The notes below the pieces were generated by a model. It saw nothing but the letters and a program-made list of their open reading frames with translations. It did not search any database and was not told where the DNA came from. A stretch of 11,514 nucleotides of DNA from Dehalococcoidia bacterium (GTDB lineage Bacteria > Chloroflexota > Dehalococcoidia > JACQUA01): assembly GCA_030689845.1 (NCBI GenBank), contig JAUYHV010000171.1:1-11514 (forward strand). The letters run 5' to 3'. The position numbers and the translations under genes were made by a program. Positions 1 through 5,354 of the stretch are shown here, in pieces; the stretch's first letter is position 1, and each line of letters opens with the position of its first letter.

Positions 1-37
1 CCGGAGGCCAGTGCTCTATCCTCTGAGCTACAGGGGC
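1..37 (-). tRNA. tRNA-Arg (anticodon CCG), 5' half, cut by window edge
   Basis: Read on the minus strand, the first 37 bases fold as the 5' half of a tRNA. The 5' acceptor strand GCCCCTG is followed by U8 and A9, a D-stem GCTC/GAGC with loop AGAGGATA (containing the GG pair), A26, the 5' anticodon-stem strand CTGGC, then C32, U33 and anticodon CCG. This reads CGG codons, so the tRNA carries arginine. The rest of the anticodon arm, the T arm and the 3' end lie beyond base 1. The partner strands of the acceptor and anticodon stems are therefore not visible, and the identity rests on the D arm and anticodon position. Confidence 0.85.
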
Positions 38-58
38 CAGCCTGAATACCCTTGATCC

Positions 59-98
59 AGAAGGCGTTACTGCCCGGTAGGCGTAACCCTGCCCTTCT
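59..98 (-). other. Stem-loop in the tRNA leader / oadB-tRNA gap
   Basis: This is an interrupted inverted repeat with three nested stems: 59-64 (AGAAGG) with 93-98 (CCTTCT), 66-70 (GTTAC) with 83-87 (GTAAC), and 72-74 (GCC) with 80-82 (GGC). It lies between oadB and the tRNA, just downstream of the predicted tRNA promoter. No T-tract follows on either strand, so it does not look like an intrinsic terminator for oadB. A processing structure or a copy of a small dispersed repeat are both possible. Confidence 0.4.
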
Positions 99-106
99 GA
101 TTAATT

Positions 107-135
107 AGTATAGCAGAAGACCCGCTGAACAGCCA
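107..135 (-). promoter_or_regulatory. Predicted promoter for the tRNA-Arg gene
   Basis: On the minus strand TATACT (107-112) is preceded by TGC, giving an extended -10 element. The -35 position, 17 bases upstream (130-135), reads TGGCTG and is weak. Transcription would start near base 100, about 60 bases before the tRNA 5' end, and would include the stem-loop at 59-98. This is inferred from sequence only. Confidence 0.4.
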
Positions 136-151
136 CAGGGCTTTTTAACGG

Positions 152-1282
152 TCAGGCTATGCCCAGGCCTTTTAAAATCGCTATCATTACCGCCGCGGCC
201 ATAACGGAACCAAGCTGCCCACCGGTATTGGCCCCGACGGCGTGCCATAGCAGGAAGACCTTGGGATTGGCTTTTTGCCCTTCCCTCTGCACTACCCGGG
301 AAGACATGGGGAAAGCCGACGTCCCCGCGGCCCCGAGCAGGGGATTTATTTTTCCGTGGGTTATTACATTGAGGAGCTTGGCCAGTAAAACCCCCGTCGC
401 TGTGTCCAGGACTATGGCTATCAGCCCCAGGCCGAATACTATCATAGTCTGCCACTTGAGAAATACCTCCCCCATCATGGTGGCCCCGATGGTGATGCCG
501 AGGAGGAGGGTAACGATATTGACCAGTTCATTCTGAGCTGTGTTCGCAAGCCTCCCCACGACACCACACTCTCTCATAAAGTTGCCCAGCATCAAGGCTC
601 CCATCAGGGGCAGGCCGAAGGGAGCGATTAGTCCCGTCAGTATTGTTATTATTATGGGAAATACTATCTTTACCCTCTTTGAAACACTCTTGGTCTCGTA
701 GGACATCACTATCTGCCGTTCCTTTTTCGTCGTGAGCAGCCGCATTATCGGGGGCTGGAGTATGGGCACCAGGGACATGTAAGAGTAGGCCGCAACGGAG
801 ACCGCTCCGAGGAGATGAGGAGCGAACTGGGATGTCACGTAAATGGCCGTGGGGCCATCCATGGCACCGATGACACCTATGGATGCCGATTCCAGCCTGG
901 TGAAGCCTAACTGCAGGGCCAGCAGCAGTGTCAGGAAAATCCCGAACTGGCCAGCGGCACCCAGGAGCAGAACGACCGGGTTGGCTATTACCGGGCCAAA
1001 ATCTATCATGGCCCCGACCCCTACAAAAATGAGGACCGGCAGGATCTCGGTAAGTATTCCGGCGTTATAAAACTGTCTTAAAACCCCGTGGTCGTCCATG
1101 AAACCCGCCAGGGGAAAATTCACCAGTAGGGCGCCAAAACCGATGGGAACTAAAAGTAACGGCTCAAACCCCTTCCTTATGGCCAGGTATAGCAGCACCA
1201 GTCCGACTGCCATCATAACAATATTCTGCCAGGAAACACTGGTAAACCCGCTTACCAGACCCGTTAAAGCTGACTGTAACAT
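152..1282 (-). CDS. oadB: Sodium-translocating decarboxylase, beta subunit (OadB/GcdB/MmdB family)
   Basis: This 376-residue, very hydrophobic integral membrane protein belongs to the beta subunits of biotin-dependent Na+-pump decarboxylases (oxaloacetate, methylmalonyl-CoA, glutaconyl-CoA). In these, decarboxylation of carboxybiotin drives Na+ export. Residues known to matter in Klebsiella OadB can be placed: Asp142 in GAMDGPTAIYV (D203), Tyr168 in AAYSYMS (Y229), and Asn313, Gly317, Ser322 and Arg329 (N373, G377, S382, R389), with the family spacing. It appears catalytically intact. The ATG at 1282 has an AGGGGG ribosome-binding-type sequence about five bases upstream. It follows oadG by 52 bases in the same direction, so the two are probably co-transcribed. 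No alpha or biotin-carrier gene adjoins, so the substrate acid cannot be named. No convincing terminator was found after the stop. Confidence 0.93.
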   Translation of the reverse strand: MLQSALTGLVSGFTSVSWQNIVMMAVGLVLLYLAIRKGFEPLLLVPIGFGALLVNFPLAGFMDDHGVLRQFYNAGILTEILPVLIFVGVGAMIDFGPVIANPVVLLLGAAGQFGIFLTLLLALQLGFTRLESASIGVIGAMDGPTAIYVTSQFAPHLLGAVSVAAYSYMSLVPILQPPIMRLLTTKKERQIVMSYETKSVSKRVKIVFPIIITILTGLIAPFGLPLMGALMLGNFMRECGVVGRLANTAQNELVNIVTLLLGITIGATMMGEVFLKWQTMIVFGLGLIAIVLDTATGVLLAKLLNVITHGKINPLLGAAGTSAFPMSSRVVQREGQKANPKVFLLWHAVGANTGGQLGSVMAAAVMIAILKGLGIA

Positions 1283-1334
1283 GTCGCCCCCTGAATAAAA
1301 AGTTTATTGCGCTTTGCAGGAACCATGTGCAAGC

Positions 1335-1475
1335 CTACTTTTCACCTTCTTCACCTTCTTGATAGGGAAGAACTTTCCTTAAAAGAAGGCAAATTACAGC
1401 AATCAAGGCCAGGGTAAAGAAGGTTATCCCCATGCCCAGCACGGTCACGGTGAGGCCAAAAGAAAGGTCTTTCAA
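1335..1475 (-). CDS. oadG: Small sodium-pump decarboxylase gamma subunit (OadG family)
   Basis: This is a short single-pass membrane protein. From the preferred TTG start at 1475 it has 46 residues: a short polar N-terminus, one transmembrane helix (about residues 6-27, including VTVLGMGITFFTLALI), a basic LLLRK stop-transfer segment and an acidic tail ending EGEEGEK. The hydrophobic segment with LGMGITF resembles OadG/GcdD gamma subunits, which anchor and stabilise the decarboxylase complex. The TTG is chosen because AAGGAG lies about 9 bases before it. The frame stays open to an ATG at 1517, but that start has only a T-run ahead of it and would add a non-family N-terminus. The gene is first in a two-gene unit with oadB. 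The family assignment rests on the helix and its position beside oadB. Confidence 0.72.
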   Translation of the reverse strand: MKDLSFGLTVTVLGMGITFFTLALIAVICLLLRKVLPYQEGEEGEK

Positions 1476-1534
1476 AGTTCTGATACTCCTTTCAGGGTAA
1501 TTAAAAAAAAGAAGCACTGAAACAGGATTGAAGG

Positions 1535-1564
1535 ATTATACGACCATTTTGGAAATATTGTAAA
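1535..1564 (-). promoter_or_regulatory. Predicted promoter for oadG-oadB
   Basis: On the minus strand the -35 TTTACA (1559-1564) is separated by 18 bases from a perfect -10 TATAAT (1535-1540). The predicted start is near 1528, leaving a leader of about 50 bases before the TTG start of oadG. This is the strongest sigma-A-type promoter on the minus strand in the window. Confidence 0.65.
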
Positions 1565-1629
1565 GGGAAAAGGCCTTTCCACATGAAAGAGACGGGAAAT
1601 TAAATTATTAATAAATTGTGAAAGAAATA

Positions 1630-1658
1630 TTGCATTGGGGAAATCCCTCTGATATGAT
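1630..1658 (+). promoter_or_regulatory. Predicted promoter for plsX
   Basis: The -35 TTGCAT (1630-1635), a 17-base spacer and the -10 TATGAT (1653-1658) form a good sigma-A-type promoter reading toward plsX. The predicted start near 1665 leaves a leader of about 160 to 190 bases. The -10 is embedded in the inverted repeat at 1652-1669. A weaker alternative, TTGGAG (1681-1686) with TATTAA (1703-1708), lies further downstream. The remainder of the 1518-1827 gap is AT-rich, and I see no gene in it. Confidence 0.6.
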
Positions 1659-1669
1659 AAAAATCATAT
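1652..1669. promoter_or_regulatory. Perfect inverted repeat over the plsX -10 (operator candidate)
   Basis: ATATGAT-AAAA-ATCATAT is a perfect 7-base inverted repeat with a 4-base spacer. It covers the predicted -10 and the start region of the plsX promoter, where a bound dimeric repressor would block RNA polymerase. No regulator gene is present in the window, and I cannot match the site to a named regulator. AT-rich chance symmetry is the alternative. Confidence 0.4.
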
Positions 1670-1709
1670 TCAATATTGAATTGGAGAATAATTTAAAATC
1701 GGTATTAAT

Positions 1710-1736
1710 GTTTTTTAATCAGCCCGATTAAAAAAC
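1710..1736. promoter_or_regulatory. Perfect 11-base inverted repeat in the plsX leader
   Basis: GTTTTTTAATC-AGCCC-GATTAAAAAAC is a perfect 11-base-pair inverted repeat with a 5-base centre, placed about 45 bases after the predicted plsX start of transcription. The size and position fit an operator. Lipid genes are often controlled by FapR, but this sequence lacks the TTAGTACCTGATACTAA core I recall for that protein. The stem is too AT-rich for a strong terminator. Which regulator binds, if any, is unknown. Confidence 0.45.
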
Positions 1737-1827
1737 TCCAGGTAAATAATTACTAGAATACGGGTTAAATATAAGGGGTCTTGCCATTTGGCGACACCAT
1801 CCCCGTATTTCTATTTTTTCCGAACTG

Positions 1828-2952
1828 GTGGTCCGGATGAAAGGAAGCCCTTTGGGAAAAAAGAAAAAAGAGCCGAAACCTAAGCCGACAATAACGGTGG
1901 CCGTTGACGCAATGGGTGGAGATTTCGCCCCCCAGGAGATAATAAAAGGCGCCCTGGAGGCATCCAGGGACTTTGTTATAAACATCGCCCTTCTGGGAAA
2001 GCAGGAAGTCATCATCGAAGAACTTGCTCTCCACAAGAAACTGGTCAAGGACTCGTTTTTTTATATTATTGACGCTCCCGAAATTATTGAATTCGGGGAA
2101 TCGCCCGGAAAAGCCATGAAGGAAAAACCGGATTCCTCAATCGCCCGGGGAATTAACCTGCTCCAATGCGGCGAAGTCTCCGGGTTTGTATCCGCCGGCC
2201 ATACCGGTGCGGTGGTCTGGGGCTCGGTTTTCGGCCTGGGACTGGAAGACTCTATCGACCGCCCTGCCATCGGCACCCTGTTCCCCACCCCTACAGGTCA
2301 CACCCTCCTGGTGGATGCCGGAGCCAACACCGATTGCCGGCCGCCTTTCCTGGTGCAATTCGCCTACCTGGGGGCCCGATACGCCGCCAACATCATGCGA
2401 GTGGCGAATCCGAGGATTGGGCTCCTCAGTAACGGGGAAGAACCGTCCAAGGGTAACCTCTTGGTCAGGGAAGCCCACAAGCTGCTGAAAGCTACGGACC
2501 TCAATTTCGTGGGCAACGTAGAGGGTAAGGACCTCCCGAGGGGTGTCGCCGACGTAGTGGTGACCGACGGCTTCACGGGAAATGTGGTGTTGAAGGCCAG
2601 CGAAGGCTTTGCCGAGATGCTCACCCTGTCTATCCAGCACGCCCTGAACGGGAGGAGGGGCCTGAAAAAAGCCACCAGTATCGTGAGACCCTTTTTAGAG
2701 GGAATTATTAAAAGGATAGATTACTCGGAAAGGGGCGGAGCGCCTTTATTGGGGGTCAGGGGAAATGTTATAATTGCCCACGGACGAAGTAACGCGAAAG
2801 CCATAAAAAGCGCTATTTACCTGGCTGTTAAAGCTGTTGACCACCGGGAAGCACTGCCTGACCAGGATCAGGAGGACCTTTATGAGGATGTCGGTGAAGA
2901 GGAAACGGACGACAGCACAGAATATGAATTAGAAATTTCTACTACCGAATAA
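1828..2952 (+). CDS. plsX: Phosphate acyltransferase PlsX
   Basis: PlsX converts acyl-ACP and phosphate to acyl-phosphate, the acyl donor for PlsY in phospholipid synthesis, at the inner membrane face. Family blocks appear in order: AVDAMGGDFAPQEIIKGA (about 25-42), SAGHTGAVV, RPAIGTLFPT, LLVDAGANTDCRP, GLLSNGEEPSKGN, NVEGKDLPRGVADVVVTDGF, and GGAPLLGVRGNVIIAHG near the C-terminus. The protein has 374 residues, longer than the usual 330-345. It has a lysine/proline-rich N-terminal extension before the first strand and an acidic tail: the last 30 residues hold 15 Asp/Glu and no Lys/Arg. The start is uncertain. GTG 1828 and ATG 1837 lack a good ribosome-binding site, whereas TTG 1852 has AAAGGA six bases upstream, giving 366 residues. 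Thioredoxin follows 28 bases downstream. Confidence 0.95.
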   Translation: MVRMKGSPLGKKKKEPKPKPTITVAVDAMGGDFAPQEIIKGALEASRDFVINIALLGKQEVIIEELALHKKLVKDSFFYIIDAPEIIEFGESPGKAMKEKPDSSIARGINLLQCGEVSGFVSAGHTGAVVWGSVFGLGLEDSIDRPAIGTLFPTPTGHTLLVDAGANTDCRPPFLVQFAYLGARYAANIMRVANPRIGLLSNGEEPSKGNLLVREAHKLLKATDLNFVGNVEGKDLPRGVADVVVTDGFTGNVVLKASEGFAEMLTLSIQHALNGRRGLKKATSIVRPFLEGIIKRIDYSERGGAPLLGVRGNVIIAHGRSNAKAIKSAIYLAVKAVDHREALPDQDQEDLYEDVGEEETDDSTEYELEISTTE

Positions 2953-2980
2953 AAATTAAACTTTTGCAGGAGCAGCACTA

Positions 2981-3307
2981 ATGGGCAAACCCTTGGAAAT
3001 AAACGATGATTCCTTTGAACAGGCAGTAATAAAAGCTGAACTGCCAGTTGTAGTGGATTTCTGGGCTCCATGGTGCGGGCCCTGCCGCATGGTGGGCCCC
3101 GTCCTGGATGAACTGGCGGAAAAATACAGCGGCAAAGTGGAATTCACCAAACTCAATGTGGACTCCAACGCCGGTTCCGCAGGGAAGTACGGAGTTCACA
3201 GCATACCGACCATAATATTTTTTAAAGACGGCAAACCCATGCAGCAGGTTGTCGGCGCCCGTCCGAAAAAAGAACTGCAGGAAATAATAGACTCCCTTTT
3301 AGCCTGA
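2981..3307 (+). CDS. trxA: Thioredoxin
   Basis: This 108-residue protein has the standard length and fold order of thioredoxin, the cytoplasmic dithiol reductant for ribonucleotide reductase, peroxiredoxins and other targets. The active site WCGPC is at residues 31-35, with catalytic Cys32 and Cys35. The buried Asp26 lies in VVDFWAPW and the cis-proline Pro76 in SIPTIIFF. The C-terminal helix (KKELQEIIDSLL) ends at the expected place. The ATG is preceded by GCAGGAG at a good distance. It lies 28 bases after plsX and 21 bases before the next gene, so it probably shares a transcript with both. Thioredoxin reductase is two genes downstream, giving a local Trx/TrxB pair. Confidence 0.96.
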   Translation: MGKPLEINDDSFEQAVIKAELPVVVDFWAPWCGPCRMVGPVLDELAEKYSGKVEFTKLNVDSNAGSAGKYGVHSIPTIIFFKDGKPMQQVVGARPKKELQEIIDSLLA

Positions 3308-3328
3308 AACCAGAAGACAGGTCCACCG

Positions 3329-3661
3329 ATGACAAATCCAAATATGCAGGTAACCATATTAATTAACAGCGCCAATCCCTGGTGCGAATCAGACTGTGCC
3401 ATAAACTGGTCAAAAGGGGAAGAGCAGACCGCCGCTATTTCCCGGGCAAAACAAAGGTTTGGCGACGACGTCCTGCTTGAGTTTATAGATGTTGCCGATA
3501 ACCCGGACCTCCCCCGGGTAATATTGCTTGCCCGGGGTACGGCAACCCGGGAAATGCCCTTTTCCACGCTGATGATTAACGGAGAAACGCGAATCAGCGG
3601 GCCGTTCGATACCAGGATGCTCATGGATATGATTGAAACCGAACAGGACCGCGAACTGTAA
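3329..3661 (+). CDS. Small thioredoxin-fold-like protein with a CxxxC motif
   Basis: I cannot name this 110-residue protein. Its likely order of elements is that of a short thioredoxin or glutaredoxin fold: a first strand (MQVTILIN, 6-13), a cysteine motif at the next loop (NPWCESDC, Cys19 and Cys23), a helix, a second strand (VLLEFIDVADNP), a proline before a strand-turn-strand (MPFSTLMINGETRISG, Pro77 at the cis-proline position), and a last helix. The cysteines are spaced CxxxC, not CxxC. It sits between trxA and trxB, which suggests a thiol-disulfide role with TrxB or thioredoxin as partner. B. subtilis YuzD-like proteins are a loose comparison only. The ATG at 3329 has a weak AGGT site, and Met6 (3344) is an alternative start. 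Confidence 0.7.
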   Translation: MTNPNMQVTILINSANPWCESDCAINWSKGEEQTAAISRAKQRFGDDVLLEFIDVADNPDLPRVILLARGTATREMPFSTLMINGETRISGPFDTRMLMDMIETEQDREL

Positions 3662-3724
3662 TTCGTAGCGGCGGACCAACCGGTAATACCTGTGTAATAA
3701 ACCCCGAATTTAAAGCTGGCTTTA

Positions 3725-3730
3725 TATACT
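3725..3730 (+). promoter_or_regulatory. Possible -10 element giving a leaderless trxB transcript
   Basis: TATACT (3725-3730) ends six bases before the trxB ATG at 3737, so transcription would start at or beside the A of the start codon. No Shine-Dalgarno sequence precedes that ATG. No -35 element is recognisable at the right distance (3702-3707 reads CCCCGA), which keeps this call weak. Confidence 0.3.
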
Positions 3731-3736
3731 TTTACT

Positions 3737-4657
3737 ATGAACGATAAATATGAACTGATTATTATTGGCGGAGGCCCTGCCGGTCTGACAGCAGGCATCT
3801 ACGCCGCCATGGCACGGCTTAAAACCCTGCTGATTGAAAAAATGACGCTGGGAGGCCGAATCCTGTTTGCCTCAAAAGTCGAAAATTTTCCTGGTTTTCC
3901 CGACGGCATAAGCGGCGGGGAACTGGCGGAACTAATGTACAAACAGGCCACAAAGTTCGGCCTTGAAATCCACTATGCCGGGGTCGAGGAAATTAAATAC
4001 CGGGAAAAACGGAACGTTGTAAAGACAGGCGACGGCAGTTTTGAAGCTTCTTCCATCATCCTGGCTGGAGGCTGCGAGCACACCGAGCTCGGAGTTCCCG
4101 GCGAGGGAGAATTTATCGGAAAGGGTGTTTCCTATTGCGCCACCTGCGATGCCAACTTTTTCCAGGAGCGCGTTGTGGCCGTTGTCGGAGGAGGTAACGC
4201 CGCCGTATCCGAAGCCCTTTACCTCACCAATTTCGCCTCCAGGGTGATTCTAATTCACCGCCGCAATGAACTGAGGGCGAGCCCGATACTCCAGGAACGC
4301 CTCCTGGCCGACCCTAAAATCACCGTTATATGGGATTCAGTGGTGAAAAAGGTCCAGGGCCAAAAGTTTCTTGAAGAGCTGGAACTGGGCAATGTTAAAA
4401 CAGGCAAGATTACCAGACTTAAGGTCGCCGGTGTTTTTGTGGCCATCGGGTTCAAACCGAACACAGACTATCTCAGGGATATTCTGGAACTGGACAAGCT
4501 GGGGCAGGTCGTTACAAACACTCTACTGGCAACGAGCCAGCCCGGGATTTATGCTGCCGGGGATATTCGAAGCAATTCAGGCAGACAGGCTATTATAGCT
4601 GCGGGAGACGGGGCAGCCAGCGCCATATTTGCCAATAATTTCCTCCGGGGACTTTAA
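3737..4657 (+). CDS. trxB: Thioredoxin reductase (NADPH)
   Basis: This 306-residue flavoprotein of the low-molecular-weight TrxB family reduces thioredoxin with NADPH through FAD and a redox disulfide. The N-terminal FAD-binding motif is GGGPAG (11-16) and the redox centre CATCD has Cys134 and Cys137. The NADPH-binding motif GGGNAA (151-156) is followed by HRR (174-176) and Arg180, the residues that select NADPH over NADH. The second FAD block is AAGDI (273-277). Two departures are visible: GGRILFASKVENFPGF where GGQ-type sequences are common, and AGGC (110-113) where ATGA is usual, adding a cysteine. Seventy-five bases separate it from the CxxxC gene, and there is no Shine-Dalgarno site, so it may have its own leaderless start. 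Confidence 0.93.
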   Translation: MNDKYELIIIGGGPAGLTAGIYAAMARLKTLLIEKMTLGGRILFASKVENFPGFPDGISGGELAELMYKQATKFGLEIHYAGVEEIKYREKRNVVKTGDGSFEASSIILAGGCEHTELGVPGEGEFIGKGVSYCATCDANFFQERVVAVVGGGNAAVSEALYLTNFASRVILIHRRNELRASPILQERLLADPKITVIWDSVVKKVQGQKFLEELELGNVKTGKITRLKVAGVFVAIGFKPNTDYLRDILELDKLGQVVTNTLLATSQPGIYAAGDIRSNSGRQAIIAAGDGAASAIFANNFLRGL

Positions 4658-4661
4658 CCGG

Positions 4662-4692
4662 TTAACACTTTCCCTTCCCGAAAAGTTATAAT
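4662..4692 (+). promoter_or_regulatory. Predicted promoter for the rplI-dnaB operon
   Basis: TTAACA (4662-4667) matches the -35 consensus at five of six positions and is followed, after a long 19-base spacer, by a perfect TATAAT (4687-4692). The predicted start near 4699 coincides with the first strand of the leader hairpin and gives a leader of about 170 bases. No clear terminator separates this from trxB, so read-through is possible. Confidence 0.45.
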
Positions 4693-4699
4693 TTCAAAA

Positions 4700-4754
4700 T
4701 ACCGGGTGTTTCCGCCGGTGCATTTAGCGGTTTACAGGGCAGGCGCCCCCGGTA
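4700..4754 (+). other. Stem-loop at the start of the rplI leader
   Basis: TACCGGG (4700-4706) pairs with CCCGGTA (4748-4754), enclosing a smaller CCGC/GCGG stem (4712-4715 with 4727-4730). It falls at the 5' end of the predicted rplI transcript. A free GGAGG (4756-4760) follows immediately with no well-spaced start codon. A leader regulatory structure is possible. I recognise no known riboswitch or ribosomal-protein leader here. The rest of the gap to 4868 is AT-rich and holds only the rplI ribosome-binding site. Confidence 0.35.
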
Positions 4755-4868
4755 CGGAGGTAATTTATCAATAACATGTTTTCTATAACCTGTTCTTTAG
4801 TAACTTTTATAAACCCGAAAATAACAAAATCTTGTATTCTATTTCTGTATTAGCATAAGGAGAATTAA

Positions 4869-5354
4869 ATGAAAGTCCTTTTTTTGGAAGATGTCCCGCC
4901 TGTTGCAGAAGCCGGGGACGTCAAGGAAGTCGCACCGGGGTATGCCCGCAATTACCTTCTCCCCAGGGGGAAAGCCGTTATGGCTACTCCTTCGGCCATC
5001 AAGTCGTCCGATGTACTCCGCCTATCAAAAGCAAGGCATAAAGCCCGCACGGAATCTGAATTCAGGCTGCTGGCAGAAAAACTGGAGGGGAAAGAAGTTA
5101 TTATAAGGACGAGAGTCGGCGCCAGTGACCGCCTCTACGGCTCTATTACTAAAAGTGATATTGCGGACCAGATTTTGCAAGATTTGGACATAACAATCGA
5201 CAGAAGAAAAATCGGGATAGATAAACCCATCAAGGCCACCGGGACCTTTGACATTGTAGTTAGGCTTTCCCATGATATTCAGAGCAAACTTAAAGTCACA
5301 GTAGAAAAAGAAAGCGGTGAAAATGAACGGGGAGAAACTACCCCCTCACGATAA
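4869..5354 (+). CDS. rplI: 50S ribosomal protein L9
   Basis: L9 binds 23S rRNA at the base of the L1 stalk and helps maintain the reading frame. The N-terminal domain (about 1-50) carries the signature GDVKEVAPGYARNYLLPRG. A long, highly charged connecting helix follows, then the C-terminal domain (about 80-148, including LYGSITKSDIADQI). At 161 residues it is slightly longer than the common 148-150, because a hydrophilic tail reads into the start of dnaB. The ATG has AAGGAG at a good distance. The N-terminus EDVPPVAEAGD differs from the usual GVGKKGD pattern of Firmicutes and is one reason for suspecting a Chloroflexota host. It overlaps dnaB by about 38 bases (32 if dnaB starts at ATG 5323), implying translational coupling. 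Confidence 0.96.
   Translation: MKVLFLEDVPPVAEAGDVKEVAPGYARNYLLPRGKAVMATPSAIKSSDVLRLSKARHKARTESEFRLLAEKLEGKEVIIRTRVGASDRLYGSITKSDIADQILQDLDITIDRRKIGIDKPIKATGTFDIVVRLSHDIQSKLKVTVEKESGENERGETTPSR

Noticed and set aside
1710..1736. FapR operator or intrinsic terminator
   Set aside because: The sequence does not contain the FapR core I recall, and the stem is AT-rich with no following T-tract on the coding strand beyond the stem itself.
2137..2640. Long antisense open frame (167 codons) across plsX
   Set aside because: It lies wholly opposite the well-conserved PlsX frame, has no recognisable family motif and looks like a by-product of GC-rich codon use.
3196..3798. 200-codon antisense frame over the CxxxC gene and flanks
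   Set aside because: It crosses the ends of trxA and trxB and the CxxxC gene, all of which have better support on the plus strand.
4776..4853. 25-codon frame upstream of rplI as a leader peptide gene
   Set aside because: The GGAGG is 15 bases from the ATG, the composition is simply AT-rich, and there is no regulatory codon run; kept only as part of a leader finding.
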